Assembly: GCF_013032445.1 (NCBI RefSeq)
Contig: NZ_WQCA01000008.1
Coordinates: forward strand, 62,001-126,000
DNA: 64,000 nt
Reading direction: 5' to 3'
DNA from: Ruegeria arenilitoris
Lineage (GTDB): Bacteria; Pseudomonadota; Alphaproteobacteria; Rhodobacterales; Rhodobacteraceae
Shown here: positions 18,581 through 28,651 of the stretch, in pieces
Layout: each line of letters begins with the position of its first letter
Position numbering within the stretch: position 1 is the stretch's first letter
Made by a program: the position numbers and the translations under genes
The notes under the pieces: model-generated
Database searches by the model: none
The model's input: the letters and a program-made list of their open reading frames with translations, nothing else
What the model was told of the DNA's origin: nothing

Positions 18581-19684
18581 ATGACTGACCCACGCTATAC
18601 CCCGCTTGCCCTGTCTTTGCCCGCAACCGTGCCCTTTGTCGGGCCCGAGACGCAAGAGCGCCAACGCGGTGCGCCCTTTGTGGCCCGGCTGGGCGCGAAT
18701 GAGAGCGTCTTCGGCCCCTCGCCGCGTGCGGTCGAGGCGATGGTGGCCACAGAAATCTGGATGTATGGCGATCCAGAGAACTATGATCTGCGCCACGCTC
18801 TGGCGGATCATCACGGGTTGCAGCCTGAAAACATCGTGGTTGGCGAAGGGATTGATGGACTGCTGGGGTACCTCGTTCGATTGCTGGTCGGGCCGGGTGA
18901 CGCGGTCGTGACGTCGGACGGAGCCTATCCGACTTTCAACTATCACGTGGCCGGGTTTGGCGGCGTGTTGCACAAAGTGCCATACCGGAATGACCACGAG
19001 GACCCCGCAACGCTGTTCGCCAAAGCAGCGGAAGTGGGTGCAAAGCTGGTCTATCTGGCCAACCCCGACAATCCGATGGGCAGCTGGCACAGCGGTGCAG
19101 ATATCGTAAAGGCGATGGAAGTCCTGCCCGAAGGGTGCCTTTTGGTGCTGGATGAGGCCTATGTGGAGTGCGCCCCCGAAGGGACAGCGACACCGATCGG
19201 GGCGGATGACCCACGCGTGATCCGGATGCGCACGTTCTCCAAGGTCTACGGCATGGCCGGAGCGCGGGTTGGCTATGCGATCGGCGCACCGGGGCTGATC
19301 GCGGCCTTCAATAAAGTGCGCAATCATTTCGGCATGAACCGGGCCGCACAGGCAGGTGCACTGGCGGCGTTACAGGATGCCGAATGGCTGGCCCATGTGC
19401 AGGCGCAGATCAGCACGGCTCGGGACCGGATCAGCCAGATCGCACGGGATAACGGGCTTGAGCCCCTGCCCTCGGCCACGAATTTTGTGGCCATTGATTG
19501 CGGGCGGGACGGTGCCTTTGCCAAGACAGTACTGGAGGCACTGGTGGCACAGGGCATCTTTGTGCGAATGCCCTTCGCCGCACCTCAGAATCGCTGCATC
19601 CGGGTCAGCTGCGGAGAGGCCGCGGATCTGGACGCCTTCGCGACCGCGCTGCCACAAGCCTTGGCGGCAGCGCGGACTGAATAG
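18581..19684 (+). CDS. HisC-like class I/II PLP aminotransferase
   Basis: 367-residue fold-type I aminotransferase resembling histidinol-phosphate aminotransferase. Visible features are the N-terminal LGANESVFGPS motif, the LANPDNPMG loop, DEAYVE, and the PLP lysine in TFSKVYGMAGARVGY. No other histidine gene is nearby, so it may be a second HisC, an aromatic aminotransferase or a specialised enzyme. An in-frame ATG at 18563 is possible, but I chose MTDPRYTPLAL. It converges with the class V aminotransferase gene. Confidence 0.88.
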   Translation: MTDPRYTPLALSLPATVPFVGPETQERQRGAPFVARLGANESVFGPSPRAVEAMVATEIWMYGDPENYDLRHALADHHGLQPENIVVGEGIDGLLGYLVRLLVGPGDAVVTSDGAYPTFNYHVAGFGGVLHKVPYRNDHEDPATLFAKAAEVGAKLVYLANPDNPMGSWHSGADIVKAMEVLPEGCLLVLDEAYVECAPEGTATPIGADDPRVIRMRTFSKVYGMAGARVGYAIGAPGLIAAFNKVRNHFGMNRAAQAGALAALQDAEWLAHVQAQISTARDRISQIARDNGLEPLPSATNFVAIDCGRDGAFAKTVLEALVAQGIFVRMPFAAPQNRCIRVSCGEAADLDAFATALPQALAAARTE

Positions 19685-19691
19685 GCCGTGC

Positions 19692-20882
19692 TTATTGGGA
19701 TAGAACTGCGGCTGCGGCCTCAAGCGCGCCTTTACCGCGCGGGATATTCTGGGCGGCCATTGCGGTCTCCATGCCCCCCAATATCGCCATCACCATCTGA
19801 CCGTTCACATGGCCCATATGGCCCAGACGGAAAAAGCCGTTCCAATCCTCCATCCCAAGGCCGATGCCCAGCGTCAAGCCGATCTGCGTCTCGGTAAACC
19901 GGCGCAATGGCGTACCGCGCTGATCCGTCAGACGCAAAGTGGTGACAGCGTGGCTGCGGTGACCGCGATCAGCCACGTTCAAATGCAGCGCGTCTCCTTC
20001 AGCCCAAGTTTCGCAGGCTGTCCAGATTGCAGTGGCAAGGCGTTCGTGGCGGGCCCAGACATTCTCGATGCCTTCTGCGTGGATCAAGTTCAACGCCGCG
20101 CGCAGGCCATACAGGTGGTGCGTAGGCGCGGTACCGTTGAAATACTGGTAGAATAGCTCAGGTTTCACCCGCGGTTGCCAGTCCCAGTATTGCGAGACTC
20201 GCGGCATCTCGGCCCGCTTGGCTTGTGCTTTGTCATTGAAGAAGACAAACCCAACACCCGCTGGCGTCATCAGCCCCTTTTGGCAGGCGGTGACCATGAC
20301 ATCGACACCCCAGGCATCCATCTGGAACCGGTCGCAACCCAGCGAGGCGATGCAATCCGCCATCAACAGCGCCGGGTGGTTCACCTCGTCCAGCAGCGCC
20401 CTCAGCGCCGGGATGTCGTTACGGATCGAACTTGAGGTATCCACATGCACTGCCAGAACCGCCTTGATCCGGTGACCAGTGTCAGCGCGCAGAGCATCCG
20501 CGATGCGCTCCATATCCCAAGGTGAGGACGTGCCGAAATCGATCAGTTCAACCTTGGCACCGATTGCCTCGGCCATCTCGGCCCATCCATGGGTGAACCG
20601 GCCCGAGGCCGGTGCCAGCACGGTTTCCCCCGGCGCGATCACGTTGGACAGCGCGGCCTCCCACGTGCCATGACCGTTGGCGATGTAGATGGCGACGTTG
20701 TGTTCAGTCCGGGCTACACGACGCAGATCGCGGGTCAGGGCCGGCATCATCTCGATCAGTTCGCCGTCATATATATTGGGAGACGGGCGATGCATGGCCT
20801 GCAGCACCGCATCGGGCATGACCGACGGGCCGGGAATAGCCAGATACTCGCGCCCCTGCGCGAGAGAGATTGGGTTTGTCAT
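19692..20882 (-). CDS. Class V aminotransferase, serine-glyoxylate/alanine-glyoxylate type
   Basis: 396-residue PLP aminotransferase of the class V family. N-terminal IPGPSVMP and a cofactor-binding GHGTWEAALSNV motif are typical of serine-glyoxylate and alanine-glyoxylate aminotransferases. The PLP lysine lies in ACQKGLMTPAGVGF. It would link glyoxylate to glycine, feeding the serine cycle or photorespiration-like routes. It lies 51 bases downstream of eda on the same strand, with a hairpin between, so partial cotranscription with the Entner-Doudoroff genes is possible. Confidence 0.88.
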   Translation of the reverse strand: MTNPISLAQGREYLAIPGPSVMPDAVLQAMHRPSPNIYDGELIEMMPALTRDLRRVARTEHNVAIYIANGHGTWEAALSNVIAPGETVLAPASGRFTHGWAEMAEAIGAKVELIDFGTSSPWDMERIADALRADTGHRIKAVLAVHVDTSSSIRNDIPALRALLDEVNHPALLMADCIASLGCDRFQMDAWGVDVMVTACQKGLMTPAGVGFVFFNDKAQAKRAEMPRVSQYWDWQPRVKPELFYQYFNGTAPTHHLYGLRAALNLIHAEGIENVWARHERLATAIWTACETWAEGDALHLNVADRGHRSHAVTTLRLTDQRGTPLRRFTETQIGLTLGIGLGMEDWNGFFRLGHMGHVNGQMVMAILGGMETAMAAQNIPRGKGALEAAAAVLSQ

Positions 20883-20899
20883 GGGGTCAACCTGTGTGA

Positions 20900-20938
20900 A
20901 TTGACGCCCACCCTAGCGCAGCAAAAAGTGGCGTCAAT
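20900..20938 (-). other. Intercistronic hairpin between eda and the class V aminotransferase gene
   Basis: ATTGACGCC (20900-20908) and GGCGTCAAT (20930-20938) pair as a perfect 9-bp stem with two further pairs beyond a bulge. On the minus strand it starts within the eda stop codon. No T-run follows, so it may be an RNA-stabilising or partial termination element separating zwf-edd-eda from the aminotransferase. Confidence 0.45.
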
Positions 20939-21566
20939 CCGTCAGCTTCGCGGCCTCACGCGCAAGTGCTTCGATCCCGACCCAATCGCCGTCCAGAACC
21001 ATCTGCTTGGGCGCAACCCAGCTGCCACCAGCGCAAACGACATTCGACAAAGACAGGTAGTCTTTCGCATTCGTAGGCGACACCCCACCGGTCGGACAGA
21101 AGCTGATCTGCGGCAGCGGCGCGCCAATGGCTTTCAGTGCAGGCGCACCGCCCGATGCCTCGGCTGGGAAGAATTTCAGCATATCATAGCCTTGCTCCAA
21201 AAGGCGCATTGCCTCGCTGGCAGTGGCGGCACCCGGCAGCAATGGCAGGCCTTCTGCTTCACAGGTAGCGATCAACGCGTCGGTCGCGCCGGGTGAAACA
21301 CCAAACTGCGCGCCTGCCTCTTTGGCGGCGCGGACGTCATCAGGGGTAACCAGCGTGCCTGCTCCAACGACGCCACCGGCGACTTGTGCCATCTCGCGGA
21401 TCACGTCCAGCGCCGCAGGTGTGCGCAAGGTGACCTCCAACGCGGGCAGGCCACCGGCAACCAAAGCCTCGGCCAGAGGGCGAGCGTGTGCGGCATCGTC
21501 AACGACCAGAACGGGCACAATCGGTGCCAGAGCACAGATTTCGCGGGTAAGTTGGGTTTTCGACAT
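20934..21566 (-). CDS. eda: 2-dehydro-3-deoxy-phosphogluconate aldolase
   Basis: 210-residue KDPG/KHG aldolase, a trimeric cytosolic enzyme that splits KDPG into pyruvate and glyceraldehyde-3-phosphate. The catalytic Glu lies in ALEVTLRTPAALD and the Schiff-base Lys in GYDMLKFFPAEASGG. It is the third gene of zwf-edd-eda, with its ATG three bases after the edd stop and GGAG upstream. Length is typical. Confidence 0.96.
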   Translation of the reverse strand: MSKTQLTREICALAPIVPVLVVDDAAHARPLAEALVAGGLPALEVTLRTPAALDVIREMAQVAGGVVGAGTLVTPDDVRAAKEAGAQFGVSPGATDALIATCEAEGLPLLPGAATASEAMRLLEQGYDMLKFFPAEASGGAPALKAIGAPLPQISFCPTGGVSPTNAKDYLSLSNVVCAGGSWVAPKQMVLDGDWVGIEALAREAAKLTD

Positions 21567-21569
21567 TGG

Positions 21570-23375
21570 TTACGCTCCGAAAATACTAGCACCGACGTCG
21601 GCGGAACCGACATTGTTGCGGAAGGCGGCGAACAGATCGCGCCCGGTGCCATGTTGATTGGCGGACAGATCGGCGGTGACTGGGGTGCGATCCAACACAC
21701 CGGGGGTGAGGATTTCCAGATCGCCTTTCACAGCGTCTACTCGCAGCAGGTCGCCATCCTGCAGATAGGCGATAGGACCACCTTCAAGCGCCTCGGGACA
21801 GACATGGATCGCGGCGGGAACCTTGCCCGAAGCCCCGGACATACGGCCATCGGTGACCAGCGCCACCTTCTGCCCCCGGCCCTGCAGGATCGACAGCATC
21901 GGCGTCAGCGAGTGCAGTTCGGGCATACCGTTGGCTTTGGGGCCCTGAAAGCGGACGACAACAATGACGTCGCCAGTGAATTCTCCGGCCTTGAAGGCAG
22001 CTTTGACCTCATCCTGATCGTGGAAGACACGCACTGGCGCTTCGACGACCTGATGTTCAGCGGCAACGGCCGAAACTTTCATAACGGAGGTTCCCAGATT
22101 GCCGGTCAGGCGCGACAGACCACCCGTGGGCTGGAAGGGGTCCTTGGCGGGGCGGACGATCTTTTCATTCAGGCTGTGGCCTGCGCCCTCTTCCCAAGTC
22201 AGCTCATCACCCTTCAACTTGGGCTCTTTGGTGTAGTTGTGCAGACCCTGCCCTGCCACAGTCAGCGTGTCGGGATGCAGCAGCCCGTCTTCGAGCAGCG
22301 TTCCGATAGCAAAGCCCAGACCGCCAGCCGCGTGGAAATGGTTCACATCGGCCAAGCCGTTGGGATAGACCCGCGCGATCAGGGGTACCACGGCGGAGAT
22401 GTCGGAAAAGTCCTCCCAATCCAGCACAATACCCCCTGCGCGTGCCATCGCGATCAGATGGATCAGCAAGTTGGTCGAACCACCTGTCGCCATCAACCCG
22501 ACGATGCCATTCACAAAGGCGCGCTCGTCCAGTATCTGATAGACCGGCGTATAGTCATTCCCCAACGCGCTGAGAGACAGGGCCCGGCGAGCACCTTCCT
22601 TGGTCAGGGCATCACGCATCGGTGTGTTGGGATTGACGAAGCTCGACCCCGGCAGGTGCAGGCCCATGAACTCCATCAGCATCTGGTTGGTGTTAGCGGT
22701 GCCATAGAAGGTACAAGTGCCCGGGCCGTGATAGGCTGCCATTTCAGCCTTCATCAGCTCGTCGCGACCAACCTCTCCGGCGGCGAATTGCTGGCGGATT
22801 TTGGCCTTTTCGTCATTTGGCAGGCCGCTGGTCATTGGGCCCGCAGGCAGGAAGACCGCAGGCAGATGCCCGAACGCCTGCGCACCGATGATCAAACCGG
22901 GGACGATCTTGTCACAGACACCGAGGAACACAGCCGCGTCATAGGTATTGTGGCTGAGCGCCACGCCGGTTGCCAGCGCAATCACGTCGCGTGAAAACAG
23001 CGACAGTTCCATCCCCGCCTCACCCTGCGTGACCCCATCACACATAGCAGGCACGCCGCCCGCGACCTGTGCAGTGCCACCGGCCGCGCGGATCGCGTCG
23101 CGGATCAGGCCAGGGTAACGTTCGAAAGGCTGGTGGGCCGAGAGCATGTCGTTATATGAGGTGACGATGCCCAAGTTTCCGGCAGTACCCGTCGCCATCG
23201 ACTGCTGATCCTGCCCCGCACCGGCATAGGCATGCGCCTGACCACTGCAGGACAGGTGCGCGCGCGCTGGGCCCTTTGACCGGGCCTGCTCCATCCGCTT
23301 TACATGCGGCCCGCGCAGGTCGACGCTGCGGTCAATGATCCGCTGGGTGACGTCTGTGATAACAGAATGAACCAC
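21570..23375 (-). CDS. edd: Phosphogluconate dehydratase
   Basis: 601-residue IlvD/Edd-family iron-sulfur dehydratase turning 6-phosphogluconate into KDPG. Family landmarks include [32 protein letters not shown] and GVCDKIVPG, whose cysteines contribute to the cluster. The start is a GTG at 23375, one base after the zwf stop, with GGAGG five bases upstream. Length matches the family (about 600-608). It is the second gene of the Entner-Doudoroff operon. Confidence 0.97.
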   Translation of the reverse strand: MVHSVITDVTQRIIDRSVDLRGPHVKRMEQARSKGPARAHLSCSGQAHAYAGAGQDQQSMATGTAGNLGIVTSYNDMLSAHQPFERYPGLIRDAIRAAGGTAQVAGGVPAMCDGVTQGEAGMELSLFSRDVIALATGVALSHNTYDAAVFLGVCDKIVPGLIIGAQAFGHLPAVFLPAGPMTSGLPNDEKAKIRQQFAAGEVGRDELMKAEMAAYHGPGTCTFYGTANTNQMLMEFMGLHLPGSSFVNPNTPMRDALTKEGARRALSLSALGNDYTPVYQILDERAFVNGIVGLMATGGSTNLLIHLIAMARAGGIVLDWEDFSDISAVVPLIARVYPNGLADVNHFHAAGGLGFAIGTLLEDGLLHPDTLTVAGQGLHNYTKEPKLKGDELTWEEGAGHSLNEKIVRPAKDPFQPTGGLSRLTGNLGTSVMKVSAVAAEHQVVEAPVRVFHDQDEVKAAFKAGEFTGDVIVVVRFQGPKANGMPELHSLTPMLSILQGRGQKVALVTDGRMSGASGKVPAAIHVCPEALEGGPIAYLQDGDLLRVDAVKGDLEILTPGVLDRTPVTADLSANQHGTGRDLFAAFRNNVGSADVGASIFGA

Positions 23376-23376
23376 T

Positions 23377-24822
23377 TTAGCCTCCGATCTGGCGCCAGCG
23401 GCGCCCGTCGCGATGCATCAGCATCAATGCTTCTTCGGGGCCTGAACTGCCCTGATCGTACCGTGCAGGACGGTCACCGCGATCTTCCCAACCCTGAATG
23501 ATTGGATCGACCCAGGCCCAAGCGGCCTCGGCCTCATCCCCGCGCATGAACAGGGTCTGATCGCCGCGGATCACATCCATCACCAGCCGTTCGTAAGCAT
23601 CGGGCGCACTGGCCTCAGCGCCCAACGCATCGGCAAAGCTCATGTCCAGCGCCACGTCGGACAGACGGAAGCCGCCCGGGCCGGGGTCTTTGATTGTGGT
23701 GCGCAGAGTAATGCCCTCATCCGGTTGCAATCGGATCACCAGCACGTTGCCATGCAGTGGGCCAACATTCGGAAAGATCGTATGCGGCGGGTCGCGGAAG
23801 AACACGGCAATCTCGGATTCCCGCGCCCGCAGACGCTTGCCGGTGCGAAGATAGAACGGCACCCCGGCCCAGCGCCAGTTGCCCAAATGAACCTTCAGGG
23901 CAATGAAACTCTCGGTCCGGCTGGCAGGATTGCCGACGTGATCAACGTAGCCACCCTCCCCGTCTTTAGCGCGATACTGGCCGCGCGCGATGTCTTTAGG
24001 TTCAACGGGTTCCAGCGCCTCAATCACTTTGACCTTTTCGTCCCGCACAGCGTTCGGCGCGAATTTCGAGGGCGGCTCCATCGCCGTCAGACACAAAAGT
24101 TGCACCAAGTGGTTCTGGATCATGTCCCGCATCGCGCCGGATTGGTCGTAATACCCGCCGCGGCCCTCGACGCTAACCGTTTCGGCAACGGTGATCTGTA
24201 CGTGGTCGATGTGAGTCGAGTTCCACAGCGGTTCGAAAAGCGAGTTGGCAAAGCGCAAGGCCATCAAGTTCTGCACCGTTTCTTTGCCCAGATAGTGGTC
24301 GATCCGGTAAATCTGATGCTCTTCGAAACAGGCGCGCAAACCTTCGTTCAGCGCCTTGGCAGAAGGCAGGTCGTGTCCGAAAGGTTTCTCTACCACGATG
24401 CGACTGTCTGGCGTGGCCATACCGTGATCATGCAGACGCTGCGCGATCCCCGAGAACAGGCTTGGACCAACCGAAAGGTAGAATGCGCGCACCACGTCAG
24501 GACGCAGGGATTTGGCCAGATCGGGCCAGCCAGATTCGCCCATCGCATCAACCTGGACATATTCAACATGGCTCAGAAACTGATCCAGTACGTCCTTTTG
24601 AAATTTTGGTGCAAATTCCTTCATCGAGGTGCGGATCTGGTCGCGAAACGCATCGCTGTCGATGTCCGACCGGGCAGTGCCGATAATCCGGGCGTCCTCG
24701 GGCATCTGGCCCACTTCGAAACGGTGATACAAGCCCGGCAATATCTTGCGCTGTGCCAAATCGCCCGTGGCGCCGAATAAGACAAGGTCAAACGGATTGA
24801 CCGGAATTACGCGTGAAACCAT
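23377..24822 (-). CDS. zwf: Glucose-6-phosphate 1-dehydrogenase
   Basis: 481-residue enzyme oxidising glucose-6-phosphate to 6-phosphogluconolactone with NADP or NAD. The N-terminal [16 protein letters not shown] is the nucleotide-binding motif, and [13 protein letters not shown] is the substrate-binding signature. It is the first gene of zwf-edd-eda; the lactonase gene pgl that often accompanies it is absent here. The start has AAGGAG seven bases upstream, and a predicted promoter with a perfect dyad lies further upstream. Confidence 0.97.
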   Translation of the reverse strand: MVSRVIPVNPFDLVLFGATGDLAQRKILPGLYHRFEVGQMPEDARIIGTARSDIDSDAFRDQIRTSMKEFAPKFQKDVLDQFLSHVEYVQVDAMGESGWPDLAKSLRPDVVRAFYLSVGPSLFSGIAQRLHDHGMATPDSRIVVEKPFGHDLPSAKALNEGLRACFEEHQIYRIDHYLGKETVQNLMALRFANSLFEPLWNSTHIDHVQITVAETVSVEGRGGYYDQSGAMRDMIQNHLVQLLCLTAMEPPSKFAPNAVRDEKVKVIEALEPVEPKDIARGQYRAKDGEGGYVDHVGNPASRTESFIALKVHLGNWRWAGVPFYLRTGKRLRARESEIAVFFRDPPHTIFPNVGPLHGNVLVIRLQPDEGITLRTTIKDPGPGGFRLSDVALDMSFADALGAEASAPDAYERLVMDVIRGDQTLFMRGDEAEAAWAWVDPIIQGWEDRGDRPARYDQGSSGPEEALMLMHRDGRRWRQIGG

Positions 24823-24892
24823 CGACGGGCTCCTTCAGTTTTCACCTGCGCCACCATAGCACCACTCTTCCTCGGCACCTGCGACATGGGTC

Positions 24893-24908
24893 ATGTTATC
24901 GCTAACAT
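24893..24908 (-). promoter_or_regulatory. Predicted LacI-family operator upstream of zwf-edd-eda
   Basis: ATGTTA-TCGC-TAACAT is a perfect inverted repeat with a 4-base centre, 71 bases before the zwf start. It matches the operator pattern ATGTTA-N4-TAACAT known for the LacI-family gluconate repressor GntR of Escherichia coli. It lies just downstream of a predicted -10 element, where bound repressor would block initiation. The regulator is not in the window, so the identity of the binding protein is inferred. Confidence 0.65.
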
Positions 24909-24916
24909 TTGCGATC

Positions 24917-24945
24917 TGAATAGGCAATGCAGCTGCAGAAAGCAA
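24917..24945 (-). promoter_or_regulatory. Predicted sigma-70 promoter of zwf-edd-eda
   Basis: On the minus strand TTGCTT (24940-24945) is separated by 17 bases from TATTCA (24917-24922). The expected start point falls inside the 24893-24908 dyad. The match to consensus is moderate, and the call rests largely on spacing and context. Confidence 0.4.
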
Positions 24946-24960
24946 GCCCGGAATTGGAAA

Positions 24961-27204
24961 TCAACTCTGATTGCGTAGCCATTCCATAACGGCGGGCCGC
25001 ACGGATTGCTCTCCGCGATGGCGCGCGTCAGCAATGATTTTGCGCACGGCTTGCAGATCGGCGCGCAGCAGGACGCTTTTTACCGGGCCGATCGAGGCCG
25101 GTCGCATCGACAGTGAGCGAATGCCCATCGCGGCAAGACACAATGCCTCGACCGGGCGACCGGCATCTTCACCACAGAAGGAAAGCGGCGTATCCGAGAT
25201 ATTGCACCGCTCGACGATCCGCTCAATGAAGGTGAGGAAGCTGACATTCAGCGTGTCATAGCGGCGGCGCACCAATTCGTTCTCGCGGTCAGCAGCAAAG
25301 AAGAACTGCTTCAAGTCGTTGCCGCCGATTGAGACGAAATCCACCTCATCAAAGAACTTTTGCGGCGCAAACGCGAGCGACGGGGTTTCCAGCATCGCAC
25401 CGACTTCGAGTGTTTCGGGCAGAACATGGCCAAGGCGTTTTTCTCGCTCGATGGTCTTGTTGACCTCCCACTTGGCTTCGCGGAATTCGTCCGCCTGCGC
25501 CACGAAGGGGAACATGATCGTCAACGGACGGCCATTGGCGGCGCGCAATAGCGCCTGCAGCTGCATCCGCATTACACCGCGCTTATCCAGACCCACACGA
25601 ATAGCGCGCCAGCCCAGTGCCGGGTTCGGCTCTGCCACGTGTTTCATGTACGGCAGAACCTTGTCCGACCCGATATCCAACGTCCTGAACACGACGCGCT
25701 TATCACCGGCTGCATCCAGAACCCGCTGATATTGCGTCACAAGCTCGGACCGCTTCGGCATCTGGTTGCGGATCAGGAACTGTAGCTCAGTCCGGAATAA
25801 ACCAACGCCCTCGGCTCCCGAGTTGTTCAGGGAGGGCAGGTCGGCCATCAAGCCTGCGTTCATCACCAGATTGATCCTTTCCCCATCCCGCGTCACGGTT
25901 GGGGTTTCGCGGATCGAGGCGTAGCGCTCCTGCGCCTTGGCCTGCATCGCAATCTTGTCGCGGAAGGCGCTGACCACAGTATCTTCGGGGCGTAGGTGTA
26001 CTACGCCCTGATCGCCATCGACCAGTATATGGTCACCGTTCAACGCTTCGGTGGTGATGCGACCGACGTGGACAACCAGCGGAATCGCCAGCGCACGGGC
26101 GACAATGGTGGCATGGCTGCCAACCGAGCCTTCTTCGAGCACGATGCCCTTCAACGACCGGCCGTATTCCAGCAGATCGCCTGGGCCGATATTGCGGGCG
26201 ATCAGGATCGGATCGGGCGGCAGGTCGGCCCCATCAGTTTTGCCCTGCCCGGTCAGGATTCGAAGCAACCGGTTGGACAGGTCGTCCAGATCGGCCAACC
26301 GCTCACGCAAATAGAGATCGGTTACCTGCCCCATCCGGGCGCGGGCCTGTGACTGCTCTTTCTCGACTGCAGCTTCGGCGCTAAGGCCACGCGCAATGTC
26401 CTCTTCCATCCGCCGCATCCAACCCTTGGAGTTGGCGAACATGCGGTAGGCTTCGAGAACCTGTAGCTGTTCCTTGTCAGCCCCCTGCGAGATTTCCAGC
26501 ATCTTATCTACGCCTACACGCAGTTCTTCTACGGCTTCGTTTAGCCGTTCAAGCTCACGATGCGGATCTTCAGCAATGGGGTTGGTCACCACAACGCGCG
26601 GCTCGTGCAGCCAGACATGCCCCTCGGCCGAACCCTCTTGCGCAGGCCCGCCACTTAATTGCACGGATTGCTGGTGCAACGGCGACAAAGCTGCGCCTTC
26701 ACCAACGAATGCACCCAGTTCGGCCATTTCAGCCAGAACCATGGCGACGACTTCCAGTGCATATACCTCATCCGCCGAAAGCTCTCGTGCTTCGCGGGAT
26801 TGGACCACCAGCACGCCAAGCTTCTCACCCAGACGCTGAATGGGCACCCCAAGGAAAGACGAAAATCGCTCTTCCCCGGTTTCCGGCATGTAACGGAAAC
26901 CTTTGGCTGACGGCGCATCAGCGGTGTTCATCACCTTGCCGGATTGGGCAACGCGCCCCACCAGCCCCTCGCCCATGCGCATACGGGTCTTGTGAACCGC
27001 TTCGGGCGACAGGCCCTCGGTGGCACAAAGCTCCAGCGTATCTTCATCGCGGAACAGATAGACCGAGCACACCTCAGCACTGATGCTGTCTGCGATCAGA
27101 CTGGTAATCCGGTCAAGACGTTCCTGACCGGCGGCCTCGCTCGCCATCTCCTCGCGCAGCCGCCCTAGCAGCTTGCGTGATTCTGTTTCAGTGCCGTCCG
27201 CCAT
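24961..27204 (-). CDS. ptsP: Phosphoenolpyruvate-protein phosphotransferase PtsP (EI-Ntr)
   Basis: 747-residue enzyme I of the nitrogen phosphotransferase system, which passes phosphate from PEP to NPr and on to EIIA-Ntr as a regulatory relay. Domains in order: GAF sensor (about 15-160), PEP-utiliser N-terminal domain (about 200-325), mobile domain with the phospho-histidine in GSVGSHATIVAR (H364), and the PEP-binding TIM barrel with SFCGEDAGRPVEALCLAAMG near the C terminus. It lies 45 bases downstream of lysC on the same strand and is probably cotranscribed. Confidence 0.96.
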   Translation of the reverse strand: MADGTETESRKLLGRLREEMASEAAGQERLDRITSLIADSISAEVCSVYLFRDEDTLELCATEGLSPEAVHKTRMRMGEGLVGRVAQSGKVMNTADAPSAKGFRYMPETGEERFSSFLGVPIQRLGEKLGVLVVQSREARELSADEVYALEVVAMVLAEMAELGAFVGEGAALSPLHQQSVQLSGGPAQEGSAEGHVWLHEPRVVVTNPIAEDPHRELERLNEAVEELRVGVDKMLEISQGADKEQLQVLEAYRMFANSKGWMRRMEEDIARGLSAEAAVEKEQSQARARMGQVTDLYLRERLADLDDLSNRLLRILTGQGKTDGADLPPDPILIARNIGPGDLLEYGRSLKGIVLEEGSVGSHATIVARALAIPLVVHVGRITTEALNGDHILVDGDQGVVHLRPEDTVVSAFRDKIAMQAKAQERYASIRETPTVTRDGERINLVMNAGLMADLPSLNNSGAEGVGLFRTELQFLIRNQMPKRSELVTQYQRVLDAAGDKRVVFRTLDIGSDKVLPYMKHVAEPNPALGWRAIRVGLDKRGVMRMQLQALLRAANGRPLTIMFPFVAQADEFREAKWEVNKTIEREKRLGHVLPETLEVGAMLETPSLAFAPQKFFDEVDFVSIGGNDLKQFFFAADRENELVRRRYDTLNVSFLTFIERIVERCNISDTPLSFCGEDAGRPVEALCLAAMGIRSLSMRPASIGPVKSVLLRADLQAVRKIIADARHRGEQSVRPAVMEWLRNQS

Positions 27205-27249
27205 GGCCCAACCAAATTAAGGTGTCAGGCTAAACCCTTGGCTGAATGC

Positions 27250-28488
27250 TCAGGCCGCCTTGTCCAGTTCAAAAGCATCATGCAGTGCCTGAACCGCAAG
27301 TTCCATGTATTTCCTGTCGACAAGGACGGAAATTTTAATCTCAGAGGTTGTAATGACCTTGATGTTGATCCCCTCATCCGAGAGCACCTTGAACATTTTG
27401 GCCGCAACACCAGACTGAGAGCGCATCCCGATCCCGACAACAGAGACCTTGCAGACATCTTCATCTGCGACCAGTTCGGCGTAGTTCAGCTCACCCGCAT
27501 CCTTGATCGCCAGCAGCGCCTTTTCCGCGCGGGCAACCTGATCAGTCGGGCAGGAAAAGGTCATATCCGTGCGCCCCTCGTCCGAGATGTTCTGCACGAT
27601 CATGTCCACATTCACGCCCTCATCGCTGAGCGCGGTAAAGATGGTCGAGGCGATACCGGGGCGGTCCGCTACCGATACGACGGTCATCTTGGCCTCGTCA
27701 CGGGAATAGGCCACACCGGCCACAACATTGGATTCCATGATATCCTCCTCGTCGCAGACCAGTGTACCGGCCTCGTCGGATTGTTCTTCGAAACTAGAAA
27801 GAACGCGCAGTTTCACCTTATAACGCATCGCCAGCTCGACCGAGCGAGTCTGCAGCACCTTGGCCCCCAGCGAGGCCAGTTCGAGCATTTCCTCGAACGA
27901 AATGCGGTCCAGCTTGCGCGCCTTTTCACAGATGCGCGGGTCGGTCGTATAGACGCCGTCCACATCAGTATAGATGTCGCAGCGCTCGGCACCAAACGCA
28001 GCTGCAAAAGCCACAGCAGTTGTGTCCGAACCACCGCGTCCCAGCGTGGTAATGCGGCCCTCGGGGCTGATGCCCTGAAAGCCTGCCACAACGGCAACCT
28101 TCATACCTTCGCCAAATTTCTGGTTCAGGTTTTCGGTGGGAATTTCCTCGATCCGGGCTTGGCTGTGGGCGCTGGTGGTTTTCAGCGGCACCTGCCAGCC
28201 CTGCCAGCTGCGGGCTGGAATATCCATTTCCTGCAGCGTCAGCGCCATCAGACCAGCGGTCACGTTTTCACCCGAAGACACCACGGCGTCATATTCGCGT
28301 GCGTCGTACAGCGGCGAGGTCTCGTCAACCCAACCCACCAATTCATTGGTCTTGCCGGACATGGCCGAAACGATGACGATCACGTCATAACCCTTGGCCA
28401 CTTCGACGCCGATGCGTTTGGCCGCGCGGCGGATGCGGTCAAGATTGGCAACCGATGTGCCACCGAATTTCATAACGAGTAAGGGCAT
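27250..28488 (-). CDS. lysC: Aspartate kinase
   Basis: 412-residue monofunctional aspartokinase, the first step of lysine, threonine and methionine synthesis. The N terminus LLVMKFGGTSVA is the kinase signature, and GRGGSDTTAVAFAAAFGA follows. Two C-terminal ACT domains (about 265-405) probably bind lysine and/or threonine for feedback control. In alpha-type aspartokinases an internal start can give a separate regulatory subunit; I did not identify one with confidence. It precedes ptsP. Confidence 0.97.
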   Translation of the reverse strand: MPLLVMKFGGTSVANLDRIRRAAKRIGVEVAKGYDVIVIVSAMSGKTNELVGWVDETSPLYDAREYDAVVSSGENVTAGLMALTLQEMDIPARSWQGWQVPLKTTSAHSQARIEEIPTENLNQKFGEGMKVAVVAGFQGISPEGRITTLGRGGSDTTAVAFAAAFGAERCDIYTDVDGVYTTDPRICEKARKLDRISFEEMLELASLGAKVLQTRSVELAMRYKVKLRVLSSFEEQSDEAGTLVCDEEDIMESNVVAGVAYSRDEAKMTVVSVADRPGIASTIFTALSDEGVNVDMIVQNISDEGRTDMTFSCPTDQVARAEKALLAIKDAGELNYAELVADEDVCKVSVVGIGMRSQSGVAAKMFKVLSDEGINIKVITTSEIKISVLVDRKYMELAVQALHDAFELDKAA

Positions 28489-28651
28489 GGGGGTGGTCTC
28501 TCCGCGCCTTGGACTTCAGGTTCCGTGCGTCTTATGCGAGGGGGGCCGCAAGGGCAAGGGTTCAAAACCGCACTGCGCGCCGCACGGGGCCGCTTTACAT
28601 CCGGTTGAGGGGGTGTCAGCCTTAGACGACGCATTTTCCAAGAGGTTTTCC

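Noticed and set aside
21384..22994. 536-codon open frame antisense to edd and eda
   Set aside because: Composition-driven shadow frame; contains no recognisable domain and both genes on the other strand are clear.
27238..28482. 414-codon open frame antisense to lysC
   Set aside because: Mirror of a high-GC coding region; no family resemblance, and lysC on the other strand is certain.
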